A DNA stretch of 64,000 nt, from assembly GCF_900198655.1 (NCBI RefSeq), contig NZ_FZPO01000013.1, forward strand, positions 1 through 64,000, read 5' to 3'. How positions within the stretch are numbered: position 1 is the stretch's first letter; each line of letters opens with the position of its first letter. Made by a program: the position numbers and the translations under genes. The DNA comes from Helicobacter equorum (lineage in GTDB: Bacteria > Campylobacterota > Campylobacteria > Campylobacterales > Helicobacteraceae). The notes beneath the pieces were generated by a model that saw nothing but the letters and a program-made list of their open reading frames with translations, was not told the DNA's origin and made no database searches. This document shows, piece by piece, positions 55,880-64,000 of this stretch.

Positions 55880-57004
55880 TTATAGCTCCTGTATTTTGTT
55901 GATAATTTCTTGAGGTGAAAGACTTCGTCCGTTTGCCTTACCCAAAAACTCTACATTGCGTTGCATTACACGCTCAACTTCGTGGAGATATTGTCCCTTA
56001 TTAAGCTCAAGCACAAGGATTTTATTGATTTTTCTACCAAGATCTTGAAGCCGCTTTTGTGGACTAGGCCAAATTGTAATAGGTCTAAACATACCCACTT
56101 TTTTACCTTCCTGGCGTAATGTATTGATAGCCTCTTTGGCAGCCAAAGACACCGAACCATATGCAATAATTGCTATCTCTGCATCTTCTAATTGGTATTC
56201 CTCATATTCTACAATATCATCAATATTATTTTCTATCTTGCTAAAGAGTCTATCAATAAGCTCTTGTGCAAGAACCGCATCTTCTGTGGGGAATCCCGTA
56301 GGTCCATGATGAAGCCCTGTAATATGATAACGATATCCCTTAAAGAAAGGATTTAATACTGCTGGTTTGTCTTGTGGCACACCATAGGGCTTGTAGTCTT
56401 TAGGATCGCCCTTGAACTCCTCACGATTAACAATCATCTTTTCAACTTCACTAAGGTCTGGAATAAGTGCCTTACCATGCATATGTCCTACGGTTTCATC
56501 AAGAAGTAAAAACACTGGAGTCATATATTTTTCCGACAAGTTAAAAGCGCGAATGGTTTGTGTATACGCTTCACTAAGATTCCCAACCGCGATTGCTATA
56601 GAACAAAAATCCCCATGACTTGGATTTTTGACTTGATTAAGATCACCTTGTGAAACGCGTGTTGGTAATCCTGTAGAAGGTCCACCACGCATGACATCAA
56701 CAACAACTAATGGAATCTCTGCCATAAAACCATAACCAACTTGCTCCGCTTTCAGTGAAATACCTGGTCCTGAAGTAGCAGTCATCGCTTTCTTACCTGT
56801 CATAGCAGCACCAAGCGCTACTGAAATACCACCGATTTCATCTTCCATTTGGATAAATTTTCCACCAACTCTAGGAAGATTCACACTCATCTCATGGGCT
56901 ATATCACTCGATGGTGTAATAGGATATCCGCCAAAAAACCTACAACCCACATCAATTGCAGCCTGTGCCACCAACTCATTTCCGCCTGTAATGACCTCTC
57001 GCAT
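55880..57004 (-). CDS. oorA: 2-oxoglutarate oxidoreductase alpha subunit OorA
   Basis: The 374-residue subunit has CRFFGGYPITPSSDIAHEM, QMEDEIGGISVALGAAMTGK and ATSGPGISLKAEQVGYG, the pyruvate:ferredoxin oxidoreductase domain I/II motifs. It binds the 2-oxo acid with OorB. A GAAAGAA-type site lies in the gap after oorD. The gene order D-A-B-C is that of H. pylori. Confidence 0.97.
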   Translation of the reverse strand: MREVITGGNELVAQAAIDVGCRFFGGYPITPSSDIAHEMSVNLPRVGGKFIQMEDEIGGISVALGAAMTGKKAMTATSGPGISLKAEQVGYGFMAEIPLVVVDVMRGGPSTGLPTRVSQGDLNQVKNPSHGDFCSIAIAVGNLSEAYTQTIRAFNLSEKYMTPVFLLLDETVGHMHGKALIPDLSEVEKMIVNREEFKGDPKDYKPYGVPQDKPAVLNPFFKGYRYHITGLHHGPTGFPTEDAVLAQELIDRLFSKIENNIDDIVEYEEYQLEDAEIAIIAYGSVSLAAKEAINTLRQEGKKVGMFRPITIWPSPQKRLQDLGRKINKILVLELNKGQYLHEVERVMQRNVEFLGKANGRSLSPQEIINKIQEL

Positions 57005-57022
57005 TCTTTCTCCTTCTTAAAA

Positions 57023-57337
57023 TTAATCAACAACCATAAAATGATTATCTTTTACACGTTGTGCACGCTCTCTAGATTCTGGAGTAAGTTTAGCAAACTT
57101 AAACTCATCTTTACTCGCAACAAAGATAGCAAAATCTGGGCAATGTAACTCGCACTCATAGCACCCTATGCAACTCTCTGGATGTGCTACACTAATAATT
57201 TTACCCAAAATCTTATGCTCATCTTTTCTCATACCCAACACACCACTCGGGCAGAGCGATACACAAATATCACACGCCTTGCATCTTGTCTCATCAATCC
57301 AAACCGGAGTATTCTCTGGAGCCTGTTTTAATCCCAT
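57023..57337 (-). CDS. oorD: 2-oxoglutarate oxidoreductase ferredoxin subunit OorD
   Basis: The 104-residue electron-transfer subunit has two 4Fe-4S motifs: CKACDICVSLCPSG and CIGCYECELHCPD. It opens the oorDABC operon with an AAGGAAG ribosome binding site. A TAATAT element about 35 bp upstream may serve as -10. The 202-bp gap between oorD and the mltG end shows no other feature. Confidence 0.96.
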   Translation of the reverse strand: MGLKQAPENTPVWIDETRCKACDICVSLCPSGVLGMRKDEHKILGKIISVAHPESCIGCYECELHCPDFAIFVASKDEFKFAKLTPESRERAQRVKDNHFMVVD

Positions 57338-57539
57338 TTCTTCTTCCTTTCTTAAAGTTTTGTTTTAATAATATTATCCCTTTTCGCTTAAACAATGTGT
57401 AATTTTACACAAAAGCACAAATCTTTGTTACATTTTGTATAGCCTTATACTCTTGGCAAGACATCACATATTCCAAAAAACGCGAACACCAAAGTTTACA
57501 AACAAAAAGTTAAATATTTATTAAACTCTATGGAATTTT

Positions 57540-58490
57540 TTAAAAATTACTCTTGTGATCTTGGTAAGTTTTACTAAATGTATGTGTGCCATTTTTATTT
57601 CGCACAAAATAGAGATATCCTACATTTGCAGGGTTTAGCACAGCCTTTATAGCCTGGAGACTTGCGCTTGTGCATGGATAAGAGGGAATGCCTTTATACT
57701 TGTATGTATTGCATATATTTGTGTCATTGCGTATGCGATCTGGTGTAACTTTTTGATGAGAATACTCCCCATAATTAAGTGATCCATCCATTTGTAAAGG
57801 CATATTGAGTTTGAGACGATTAAAAACTACTGCGGCTACTATTGGCATTTCATCTATATTAGCAGCTTCTTTTTGCACGATAGAAGCAATAGACACATAA
57901 TAAAACCACTTATCTCTATCATACACACCCATAAATTGCGTTGCGGTATTTTCATGCCATTTATAGGACATTTGAGACAAAAGCTTCATGAGCTGATCCT
58001 CGCTAAGTCCTAATGGTAATTTATAGGTTTCTGGAACAATAACACCTTCTGGAAGATGAAAATATATATCATAGGATTCTCGTAATTTTTGAGAATCCAA
58101 ACCAAAAGTTTTTGCCACATCTTGCAAGAAAAAATATAATGTCTCACCGGGAATAAGCGTAATTTCTTTGGTAGCCGCCTTGGCAGTGCTAAGCTTTTTA
58201 AGAAACTCCAGGCGTGTAGGATTCTCCATACCCAAATCCACAAAACCACTTTGTGGTGTCCCCATGATTTGCATAGCAAATGCATCAAGTTTGCCAAATT
58301 GATTTTGGGGAATGTCCTTTATTCCATTAAGATATGCTATAATAGACTTTATGGAACCCTTTGGCACATTCAATATTTGAGGAACTACAACAGGAGTGGT
58401 AAAATACCATATGAACCAACAACACACACCAAAGCATAAGCCAAATACCAAATATAAAACTCTTGTTAGTCTCTTTGTTTTCTGTGGCAC
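57540..58490 (-). CDS. mltG: Endolytic murein transglycosylase MltG
   Basis: MltG cuts nascent glycan strands at the inner membrane. The 316-residue protein has one N-terminal helix (VLYLVFGLCFGVCCWFIWYF), a LysM-like segment, and the YceG catalytic region with SIASIVQKEAANIDEM (catalytic Glu) and YNTYKYKG-like NICNTYKYKGIPSYPC. GTG 58490 is the only start that keeps the whole membrane anchor. It therefore overlaps the 5' end of the divergent AsmA-like gene by about 80 bp. Its position before oorD matches H. pylori. Confidence 0.92.
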   Translation of the reverse strand: MPQKTKRLTRVLYLVFGLCFGVCCWFIWYFTTPVVVPQILNVPKGSIKSIIAYLNGIKDIPQNQFGKLDAFAMQIMGTPQSGFVDLGMENPTRLEFLKKLSTAKAATKEITLIPGETLYFFLQDVAKTFGLDSQKLRESYDIYFHLPEGVIVPETYKLPLGLSEDQLMKLLSQMSYKWHENTATQFMGVYDRDKWFYYVSIASIVQKEAANIDEMPIVAAVVFNRLKLNMPLQMDGSLNYGEYSHQKVTPDRIRNDTNICNTYKYKGIPSYPCTSASLQAIKAVLNPANVGYLYFVRNKNGTHTFSKTYQDHKSNF

Positions 58491-61392
58491 GATTATTGTC
58501 CTTTGTTTTCTTGGCTATAAAGTCCTTAATGAAGGTATTTATAAACAAGAGCTTTCTTTTGGTTTTGTGAAAATTGAAGGATTGTATCTTAAATTAGAAA
58601 ATAAGTTTATTGTAGATATTAAAAAAGTCGATCTTTCCCAAAGCACATTATTCTCTAGTGAAACAAGCAACGATACCAAGCAAGAAAACCTTAAAGATTC
58701 TATAGATTCTGCGATGAATTGGGTGCAAAATATTTTTTGGATTCTCTCTTATTTTGAAACCTTCAATATCCACAAAGTTATTTTTCCCGACAATACAGAA
58801 CGCGCAATACTATATGATGGCTCACATTACCTGATAACGACGCCGCATTTTAGTGCAATTCTAAATACCACCCAAAGTAGTAAAGATATTAATTTAGAGA
58901 TTCAATCCCTCATAATCCCAAAACTCTTTTTGGAAGCTACAGGACACATGCAATACCACATAGGTAGTAAAACACTTGATATAAACACTCTTGAAATTTC
59001 TCATGCCAAAACCTTAAATAAAGCCAACAATGAAGTAGCATCTATACGTATTACAGGTAATACAGATTTTCAAAATGCCATACTCACAATAAATTCCTCA
59101 ACTTGGGATCAAATCCAGTTTCTTAAGCCCTATATTGCCCTCTTAAACAACAAAACCTTAGAATCTTGGTTGTTTGAGCAAATCCAATTTGAATCTATCC
59201 AACTTCAAAACCTTACCCTAAAACTTGCATTTAATAAATACTTTGTCCAAAACCTTCTCTCTGATATGTATGGCTCTATCCACCTACATAAACCAACAAT
59301 ATCTATCGCTCCAAATACCACACCCATCATTGCTTCAGATGCTATGATAAATCTTGCAAATAAAGCTCTAAATATCCATTTTAGCGATCCGAGTTTTGCA
59401 GGACATAGCCTAGATACATCTGCAGTGCAAATTAATCTCCCCATTAATCAAGTATTTGGGCTTTTTGTACAACTACGAAGCAAAGACCTCGTGCTAGATA
59501 AAACACTTCTTGATCTTTTATATGCCATTCTTGATATACATCTCCCAGTGCAAACCTCAAGTCCGCTTGACACTACACTAGATATTGCACTAAAATTAAA
59601 CTACAAAGATCAATTAGAAACGCAAGTAAATGGTATCATTAGTGGCAAAAATGTCAATGCCATACTCTTTGAGCAACCAATCCTCGCCACAGATCTGCAA
59701 ACAACGCTTACTATTGATCGCGACAAAAAACGCTTAATCTCTATTAAAAGCTCACAGACAGAATATACTGATGTGCTCTCTACGCAATTTACATTTGATA
59801 TAGATGCACTCGCACATACATTAAAGGGTGATTTTTTCATTCAGTATGTGGATTTGCTTCCATCAAAAATGTTTCCCGTACATATGAATTACCCAGGTTT
59901 CAAAGATATAGATAATAATGATGTAATGACAAAAAATATTATTAACGCTATTATCAAAGAAAATACTTCAACCCTGCCAAGTATTCTTCAAATCCCACCA
60001 CTTAGCCAAGACACAGAATCTACACAAACAAATCCATCAAACAACACAACACAACCTAATTCCATACGCAACATAACCCTTGAAGGCAGTTTTAAAGATG
60101 GCATTATCGATCTTGTTATTCCGCAGCTCACACTCTCTTTTAAACAAGATTCTATGTTGCATATTAGCCTTGAAAAAATACAAACACTCTACCCTCACTC
60201 TCCACTTTTGCAATATTTTGGTGTAAAAAAAGGCTCTCTCACACTGCACAATAAAGATACAAATGCAGGAGAAATCTCACTCGGAGCAAAAATAGAAAAT
60301 CTCGACTATCCTATTTATGATAAAAATAATCAGGCGTTACATACACTAGAGCTTAATGGTAATATCAAAACAGATGATATTATGCTTGCCACCAAAGATC
60401 AACATATCAAATTCCACAAACGCCTCAATACCACATCTCTTGTATTTAAAGACTATAATCTTGATATTAATCAGCTTATGGAAAGTAAGATTCCTATGTT
60501 ATATGAAATTTTTCACGAAGAAGGCGAAAGTGTGTCCTACACTCCAGACGAAATAGTACAAAAAAATGCTTTTATCCGTCAAAAACGCAAGTTTGAAAAT
60601 GAACACAATATCGCACCCCATATTTTGCATTTAGAATCTAATAATATGGATATTATATATGGTGATTTTATCATACCTACAGATTCTGCGACAATCACTA
60701 TGCGCGATAGACGTATCAACGCCAATGCCGCGTACGGTAATGGCATTGCAGACATTAACATTGCTTATGGTAGGGCAAACATCACACTTGATAATTTTAG
60801 CTCAAGCTTTATCAACCAAGTGCTCTCCAAACAGCTTTTTGCTGGTGGGCTTTTTGACTTCTCTGGCACACTCAAAGACAAAACCTTGCAAGGCGAGATT
60901 CGTATCCAAAATACAACCTTCAAAGATTTTGCAATCGTCCAAAACATTGTAGGACTAATCGATACAATTCCCTCGCTAATTATGTTTAAAAAACCCGGAC
61001 TTAGTAATGATGGCTATGAAATCAAAGAAGGGAAGTTTTTATTTTCTATGAATAACGAATATCTAGGATTTGAATCTATTGATCTCATAGGAAGCGCGAT
61101 TGATATTAAGGGCAATGGTATTGTAAATCTTAAAGAGCCCACCATAGACTTATTTCTCAAAGCAAGCACAATGAAAGCACTCTCAAATATTATTTCAAAT
61201 ATTCCTATTGTAGGCTATATCATACTAGGTAACGATGGCAAGGTAACAACAAATATTGTCGTTTCTGGTAGTCTTGATAATCCAAAAACAGAAGTGAGTT
61301 TTATCGAGGATGTTGTGAATGCACCATTTAAGATACTTCACAGAATATTCTCACCGCTTGATAGCATTGTCGATACACTCATAGAAGAATAA
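58411..61392 (+). CDS. AsmA/YhdP-like large envelope protein
   Basis: The 993-residue protein has one N-terminal membrane helix (TLVSLFVFCGTIIVLCFLGY) and a long beta-rich periplasmic region. The C-terminal AsmA-like segment contains FSGTLKDKTLQGEIRIQNTT, IVGYIILGNDGKVTTNIVVS and GSLDNPKTEVSF. Members bridge the periplasm and move phospholipids to the outer membrane. ATG 58411 is chosen; AGGAG lies 14 bases upstream, longer than ideal. Both ends overlap neighbours: mltG at the 5' side and truA by 55 bp at the 3' side. A homologue sits beside mltG in H. pylori. Confidence 0.85.
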   Translation: MNQQHTPKHKPNTKYKTLVSLFVFCGTIIVLCFLGYKVLNEGIYKQELSFGFVKIEGLYLKLENKFIVDIKKVDLSQSTLFSSETSNDTKQENLKDSIDSAMNWVQNIFWILSYFETFNIHKVIFPDNTERAILYDGSHYLITTPHFSAILNTTQSSKDINLEIQSLIIPKLFLEATGHMQYHIGSKTLDINTLEISHAKTLNKANNEVASIRITGNTDFQNAILTINSSTWDQIQFLKPYIALLNNKTLESWLFEQIQFESIQLQNLTLKLAFNKYFVQNLLSDMYGSIHLHKPTISIAPNTTPIIASDAMINLANKALNIHFSDPSFAGHSLDTSAVQINLPINQVFGLFVQLRSKDLVLDKTLLDLLYAILDIHLPVQTSSPLDTTLDIALKLNYKDQLETQVNGIISGKNVNAILFEQPILATDLQTTLTIDRDKKRLISIKSSQTEYTDVLSTQFTFDIDALAHTLKGDFFIQYVDLLPSKMFPVHMNYPGFKDIDNNDVMTKNIINAIIKENTSTLPSILQIPPLSQDTESTQTNPSNNTTQPNSIRNITLEGSFKDGIIDLVIPQLTLSFKQDSMLHISLEKIQTLYPHSPLLQYFGVKKGSLTLHNKDTNAGEISLGAKIENLDYPIYDKNNQALHTLELNGNIKTDDIMLATKDQHIKFHKRLNTTSLVFKDYNLDINQLMESKIPMLYEIFHEEGESVSYTPDEIVQKNAFIRQKRKFENEHNIAPHILHLESNNMDIIYGDFIIPTDSATITMRDRRINANAAYGNGIADINIAYGRANITLDNFSSSFINQVLSKQLFAGGLFDFSGTLKDKTLQGEIRIQNTTFKDFAIVQNIVGLIDTIPSLIMFKKPGLSNDGYEIKEGKFLFSMNNEYLGFESIDLIGSAIDIKGNGIVNLKEPTIDLFLKASTMKALSNIISNIPIVGYIILGNDGKVTTNIVVSGSLDNPKTEVSFIEDVVNAPFKILHRIFSPLDSIVDTLIEE

Positions 61393-62111
61393 CCTACTCC
61401 GCAAAGATACAAACCATTTGGGCTTACTGGTGTGCTATGATAGCGAGATTGCGCATCTATTTGTGCTTGAAGTTGCGGTTTTGATAATTCTCCGCGTGCA
61501 TAACTAAAACTGGCACCTAGCATTAAATGCACTTGAGCTCGCAAAAAACCATTAGCACGTATATACACGATGAGAAAATCACGATACACATAAGCATAGC
61601 TTTGCATGATAGTGCGTATAGAATCTTTATTATGTGTGCCTTGCTTTTTGAAAAATACAAAATCATGACTTCCCCTAAAAAGCCTCAAGGCTTCTTGGAG
61701 GCGATGTATATCTCCAAATTGCTCATAGCTTACAAAACGCGCAATAAATGGATTTGGTATTTGCAAACCTACAAGATAGCGATACGCCCTCCATATAGCC
61801 CAAAAACGTGGGTGAAAATCTTCACTCACATAGCGTAAGGAGATAAAGAAAATATGCGGATAACTCTTTTTGTTTAATAATGTACGTAAATACACCAAAT
61901 CCCACCGATGTGCCACATCAAAAGTGATCACCTGTGCTCTAGCATGCACACCCTTATCTGTGCGTCCAGCTGCCAAAATTTTAGAATCTATCCCTACACG
62001 AGAGAGAATCTCATGTAGCGTATTACTTACACTTACAATGCCTTGTTCTTTTTGTGGCGCAAACCCGCTAAATGCACTACCATCATAGGCAATCTTAGCC
62101 AAAACTCTCAT
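61338..62111 (-). CDS. truA: tRNA pseudouridine38-40 synthase TruA
   Basis: TruA isomerises uridines 38-40 of tRNA anticodon arms. The 257-residue protein has AYDGSAFSGFAPQKEQGIVS, the catalytic Asp 52 in AGRTDKGVHA, FHPRFWAIWRAYRY and RANGFLRAQVHLMLG. The C-terminus runs about 15 residues beyond the conserved YLCGVGY end and overlaps the convergent AsmA-like gene by 55 bp. The start is ATG 62111; a GTG lies one codon earlier. Confidence 0.95.
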   Translation of the reverse strand: MRVLAKIAYDGSAFSGFAPQKEQGIVSVSNTLHEILSRVGIDSKILAAGRTDKGVHARAQVITFDVAHRWDLVYLRTLLNKKSYPHIFFISLRYVSEDFHPRFWAIWRAYRYLVGLQIPNPFIARFVSYEQFGDIHRLQEALRLFRGSHDFVFFKKQGTHNKDSIRTIMQSYAYVYRDFLIVYIRANGFLRAQVHLMLGASFSYARGELSKPQLQAQIDAQSRYHSTPVSPNGLYLCGVGYSSMSVSTMLSSGENIL

Positions 62112-62126
62112 CACAATATCTAGATT

Positions 62127-63179
62127 CTAATAATAATGCTTAATAGCTCTAATATACAAAAAATACGAAGACACAAGCCACACAAGAGGAATACACACAA
62201 TTCCCAAAAAAGGAAAATTTTCTGAAGCAATATGCACTATGACAAAATACAAAGCCGTAGCGCCAATCACATAAAAATAGGATTTGTTTGATTGAAATCT
62301 TGGATTTGCAATCCCAAAGCTAAGCACCAGAAACAATGATACAAGTGGAAAAATCGAAACTAACACTGCTTGTGAAATCTTACGCTCCTTGGATCTTACA
62401 GAGAGTGGAATATCCTTGCGTGGCAAAGAAGTAATCATATACGCAAAAGCTTCTTCCCAATATCCAAGTAAATCATATCCACTTAGCTGTGGCTCACCTA
62501 GGATCTGACGCACATTCATATTGTTATAGAGAATCTTTCGTATTTCATTGTCTTGCGCAAAATACACATCACCACGCTCCAACAAAAGTTCAAAAAGCCC
62601 ATCTCTGTTTCTTGTTTTGCCATCTTGGGCGACTACAAAACTTTCAGAATCTGTATCTTGAGAATATAAAATCAAATTTTTATACTTTCTATCCTTGACT
62701 TCATCAACATATATAAGCCAATCTCCAAGCTTTTGCCCAAGCTCACCAGCTCGTAAATTCACATCAATATCGGCCCGCTTTTTAGCAATGAAATTTTTAG
62801 ATGCACTATTAGAAAGTGGGACAAGCACAAGCGAAAAAACAAGCAAAATAAGTGTAGCAATAAGCGTGATAGGCAAAAATGTTTTAAGAATATTCATAGG
62901 TTTAATGCCCAATGCAAAAAACACCATCATTTCATAATCATATGAAAGTCGTGCAATCCCAAGTGTGAGTGAGGCAAAAAAAGTGATAGAAATGATAAAA
63001 AATACACTACCAGGCAATGAATATGCAAAAAGTGCAAACAAATCAAGAAAACTCATCTTCACAACATAGGTTTTGCCAGCAATACTAATAATAAGCACTA
63101 CAGAGGCAATAAACAAAAGAACAAGAAAAAATGGAAAAAAGAGTTGCGAAAATGACAAAAACATATAACGCTTAAACAT
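62127..63179 (-). CDS. lptF: LptF/LptG-family lipopolysaccharide transport permease
   Basis: The 350-residue inner-membrane protein has six helices, three at each end, around a periplasmic jelly-roll domain (GDWLIYVDEVKDRKYKNLIL). The YjgP/YjgQ motif region AYSLPGSVFFIISITFFASL is also present. It works with LptB2 to extract LPS. ATG 63179 has GGAG upstream and overlaps the prepilin peptidase gene by 8 bp. truA follows, a pairing also known in H. pylori. LptF versus LptG is assigned by resemblance only. Confidence 0.87.
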   Translation of the reverse strand: MFKRYMFLSFSQLFFPFFLVLLFIASVVLIISIAGKTYVVKMSFLDLFALFAYSLPGSVFFIISITFFASLTLGIARLSYDYEMMVFFALGIKPMNILKTFLPITLIATLILLVFSLVLVPLSNSASKNFIAKKRADIDVNLRAGELGQKLGDWLIYVDEVKDRKYKNLILYSQDTDSESFVVAQDGKTRNRDGLFELLLERGDVYFAQDNEIRKILYNNMNVRQILGEPQLSGYDLLGYWEEAFAYMITSLPRKDIPLSVRSKERKISQAVLVSIFPLVSLFLVLSFGIANPRFQSNKSYFYVIGATALYFVIVHIASENFPFLGIVCIPLVWLVSSYFLYIRAIKHYY

Positions 63180-63885
63180 ACCACACTCCATTATCTAGCA
63201 ATACCCATATGAGATTCTCTGCATTCCCTACATAGCTTATCAATACACCTGCAAAGAGATAACTCACAAACGGAAAAGATTGGGAATAGGATTTTGCAAC
63301 CACCAAACGAACACTCATAAAAAGAAGTGCTAAAAAACTTGCTATAAGCACACTAATGAGCGTAAATAATACTCCAAAACAAAGCCCAAGACCGCCAAAT
63401 ACAACAATATCAGCTTCACCAAGCAATGGTTTTTGAAATACTATCTCGCCAAAAAATCGCATCACAAAAGTGCCACCCATAAGTGCTAGAGCATTGATGA
63501 TATGCGTCCAAGCATCAAAAGATATGATAAATACACATGCGCAACTAAACACAAAAAATATTATCAACAAAGATTCTGGCAATGCCAAATACACCCAATC
63601 GATATATGCCATAATGCACAGCATAAGCAATACGATATACAACAATATGCCATAAGAGAACACAAAAATATGTGAAGTGTGAGCTAGTGATGTATCATAA
63701 GTATTTTGCACAAATACCACCAAAGCAAAAAGCATTATACTCACCACAATCATACTCGATAAAGCCCGTGTATAAGAAATATGCAAATATCGACGCATAT
63801 ATAAAACCCCAAAACCTACCCCACACGCTAAAACACATAAAGCAATGCATACGCTCCATATATTCCATGCAAAGGTAGTATCCAT
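63172..63885 (-). CDS. A24-family type IV prepilin peptidase-like protein
   Basis: The 237-residue polytopic protein has about seven helices and both aspartate motifs of A24 peptidases: AYIDWVYLALPE and GEADIVVFGGLG. The N-terminal CxxC methylase domain of PilD is absent, so it is a peptidase-only form. ATG 63885 has AAGGAT upstream. No pilin or secretin gene is in view, so its substrate may be a pseudopilin encoded elsewhere. Confidence 0.82.
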   Translation of the reverse strand: MDTTFAWNIWSVCIALCVLACGVGFGVLYMRRYLHISYTRALSSMIVVSIMLFALVVFVQNTYDTSLAHTSHIFVFSYGILLYIVLLMLCIMAYIDWVYLALPESLLIIFFVFSCACVFIISFDAWTHIINALALMGGTFVMRFFGEIVFQKPLLGEADIVVFGGLGLCFGVLFTLISVLIASFLALLFMSVRLVVAKSYSQSFPFVSYLFAGVLISYVGNAENLIWVLLDNGVWYV

Positions 63886-63886
63886 A

Positions 63887-64000
63887 TCACGATCCTTGTC
63901 GATACGACACAATCCCATCACATACATCAACAAAACAACACTGCGTAATCACAAGTGGTGCACTCAAAGTGCCATTTTGTTTTACAAATCGTGTAATACG
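63887..64000 (-). CDS. C-terminal fragment of an unidentified protein (cut by window edge)
   Basis: An open frame enters from the window edge and ends with a stop 1 bp before the prepilin peptidase start. The 37 visible residues (including VITQCCFVDVCDGIVSYRQG) match no family I recognise. The tight junction suggests co-transcription with the peptidase gene. Confidence 0.55.
   Translation of the reverse strand, partial: RITRFVKQNGTLSAPLVITQCCFVDVCDGIVSYRQGS

Noticed and set aside
57338-57539. Possible regulatory RNA between mltG and oorD
   Set aside because: The gap is A/T-rich with no convincing stem longer than a few pairs; it probably just holds the oor promoter.

Overview
The window reads as a chromosomal segment of an enterohepatic Helicobacter-like Campylobacterota. 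Supporting signs are low GC (roughly one third), dense same-strand gene runs with 1-20 bp overlaps, AAGGA ribosome binding sites, TATAAT/TACAAT -10 boxes mostly without a good -35, and Helicobacter neighbourhoods such as oorDABC next to mltG, nth next to fliN, and flhA followed by a DHH phosphoesterase. Phase-variable homopolymeric G/C tracts sit in surface-modification genes. No rRNA, tRNA, IS element, prophage or CRISPR array was seen, and no gap without a gene exceeds 300 bases.

Layout. 1-2.2 kb: partial yggS, a G-tract methyltransferase and a convergent EamA transporter. 2.4-4.8 kb: cstA-ybdD. 5-9.3 kb: ndk, then the lipid cluster yceD-rpmF-plsX-fabH, then an aspartate aminotransferase. 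9.3-13.2 kb: a three-gene cassette of sialidase-like protein, membrane protein and a sulfatase/LtaS-fold protein. 13.2-20.2 kb, minus strand: alpha/beta hydrolase, thiE, bpt, mltC, a coiled-coil membrane protein, an unknown protein, a UbiA-type prenyltransferase and flgR. 20.3-38.1 kb, plus strand: uvrC, a two-component pair, rho, murI, META lipoprotein, yigZ, hemJ, argH, menG/ubiE, a PHP phosphatase, flhA, DHH phosphoesterase, purN, CPA2 antiporter, HIT protein and pgk. 38.2-43.8 kb, minus strand: a molybdenum-cofactor run (moeA, moaD, moaE, mobB, mogA) ending in a phase-off CgtA-type GalNAc transferase, preceded by ribA and a DUF3943 protein. 44-50.7 kb: yhcH, gmd, dnaB, nth, a CheX-like phosphatase, fliN, fliO-like and tonB-like. 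50.7-58.5 kb, minus strand: a doubly frameshifted ferredoxin/FrhB/pyruvyl-transferase fusion, a DegT aminotransferase, oorCBAD and mltG. 58.4-64 kb: a large AsmA-like protein, truA, lptF, a type IV prepilin peptidase and a partial gene.

The most notable theme is surface variation. Three separate genes are each interrupted at a run of exactly ten G/C. Each would be restored by +1 or -2 bases, and each tract lies in a loop or linker. With gmd, the DegT aminotransferase, the YhcH protein and the sialidase-like cassette, this suggests a switchable surface glycan, possibly host-like, although substrates cannot be read from sequence alone. A second theme is an over-represented AGAATCT/AGATTCT heptamer, sometimes arranged as inverted pairs.
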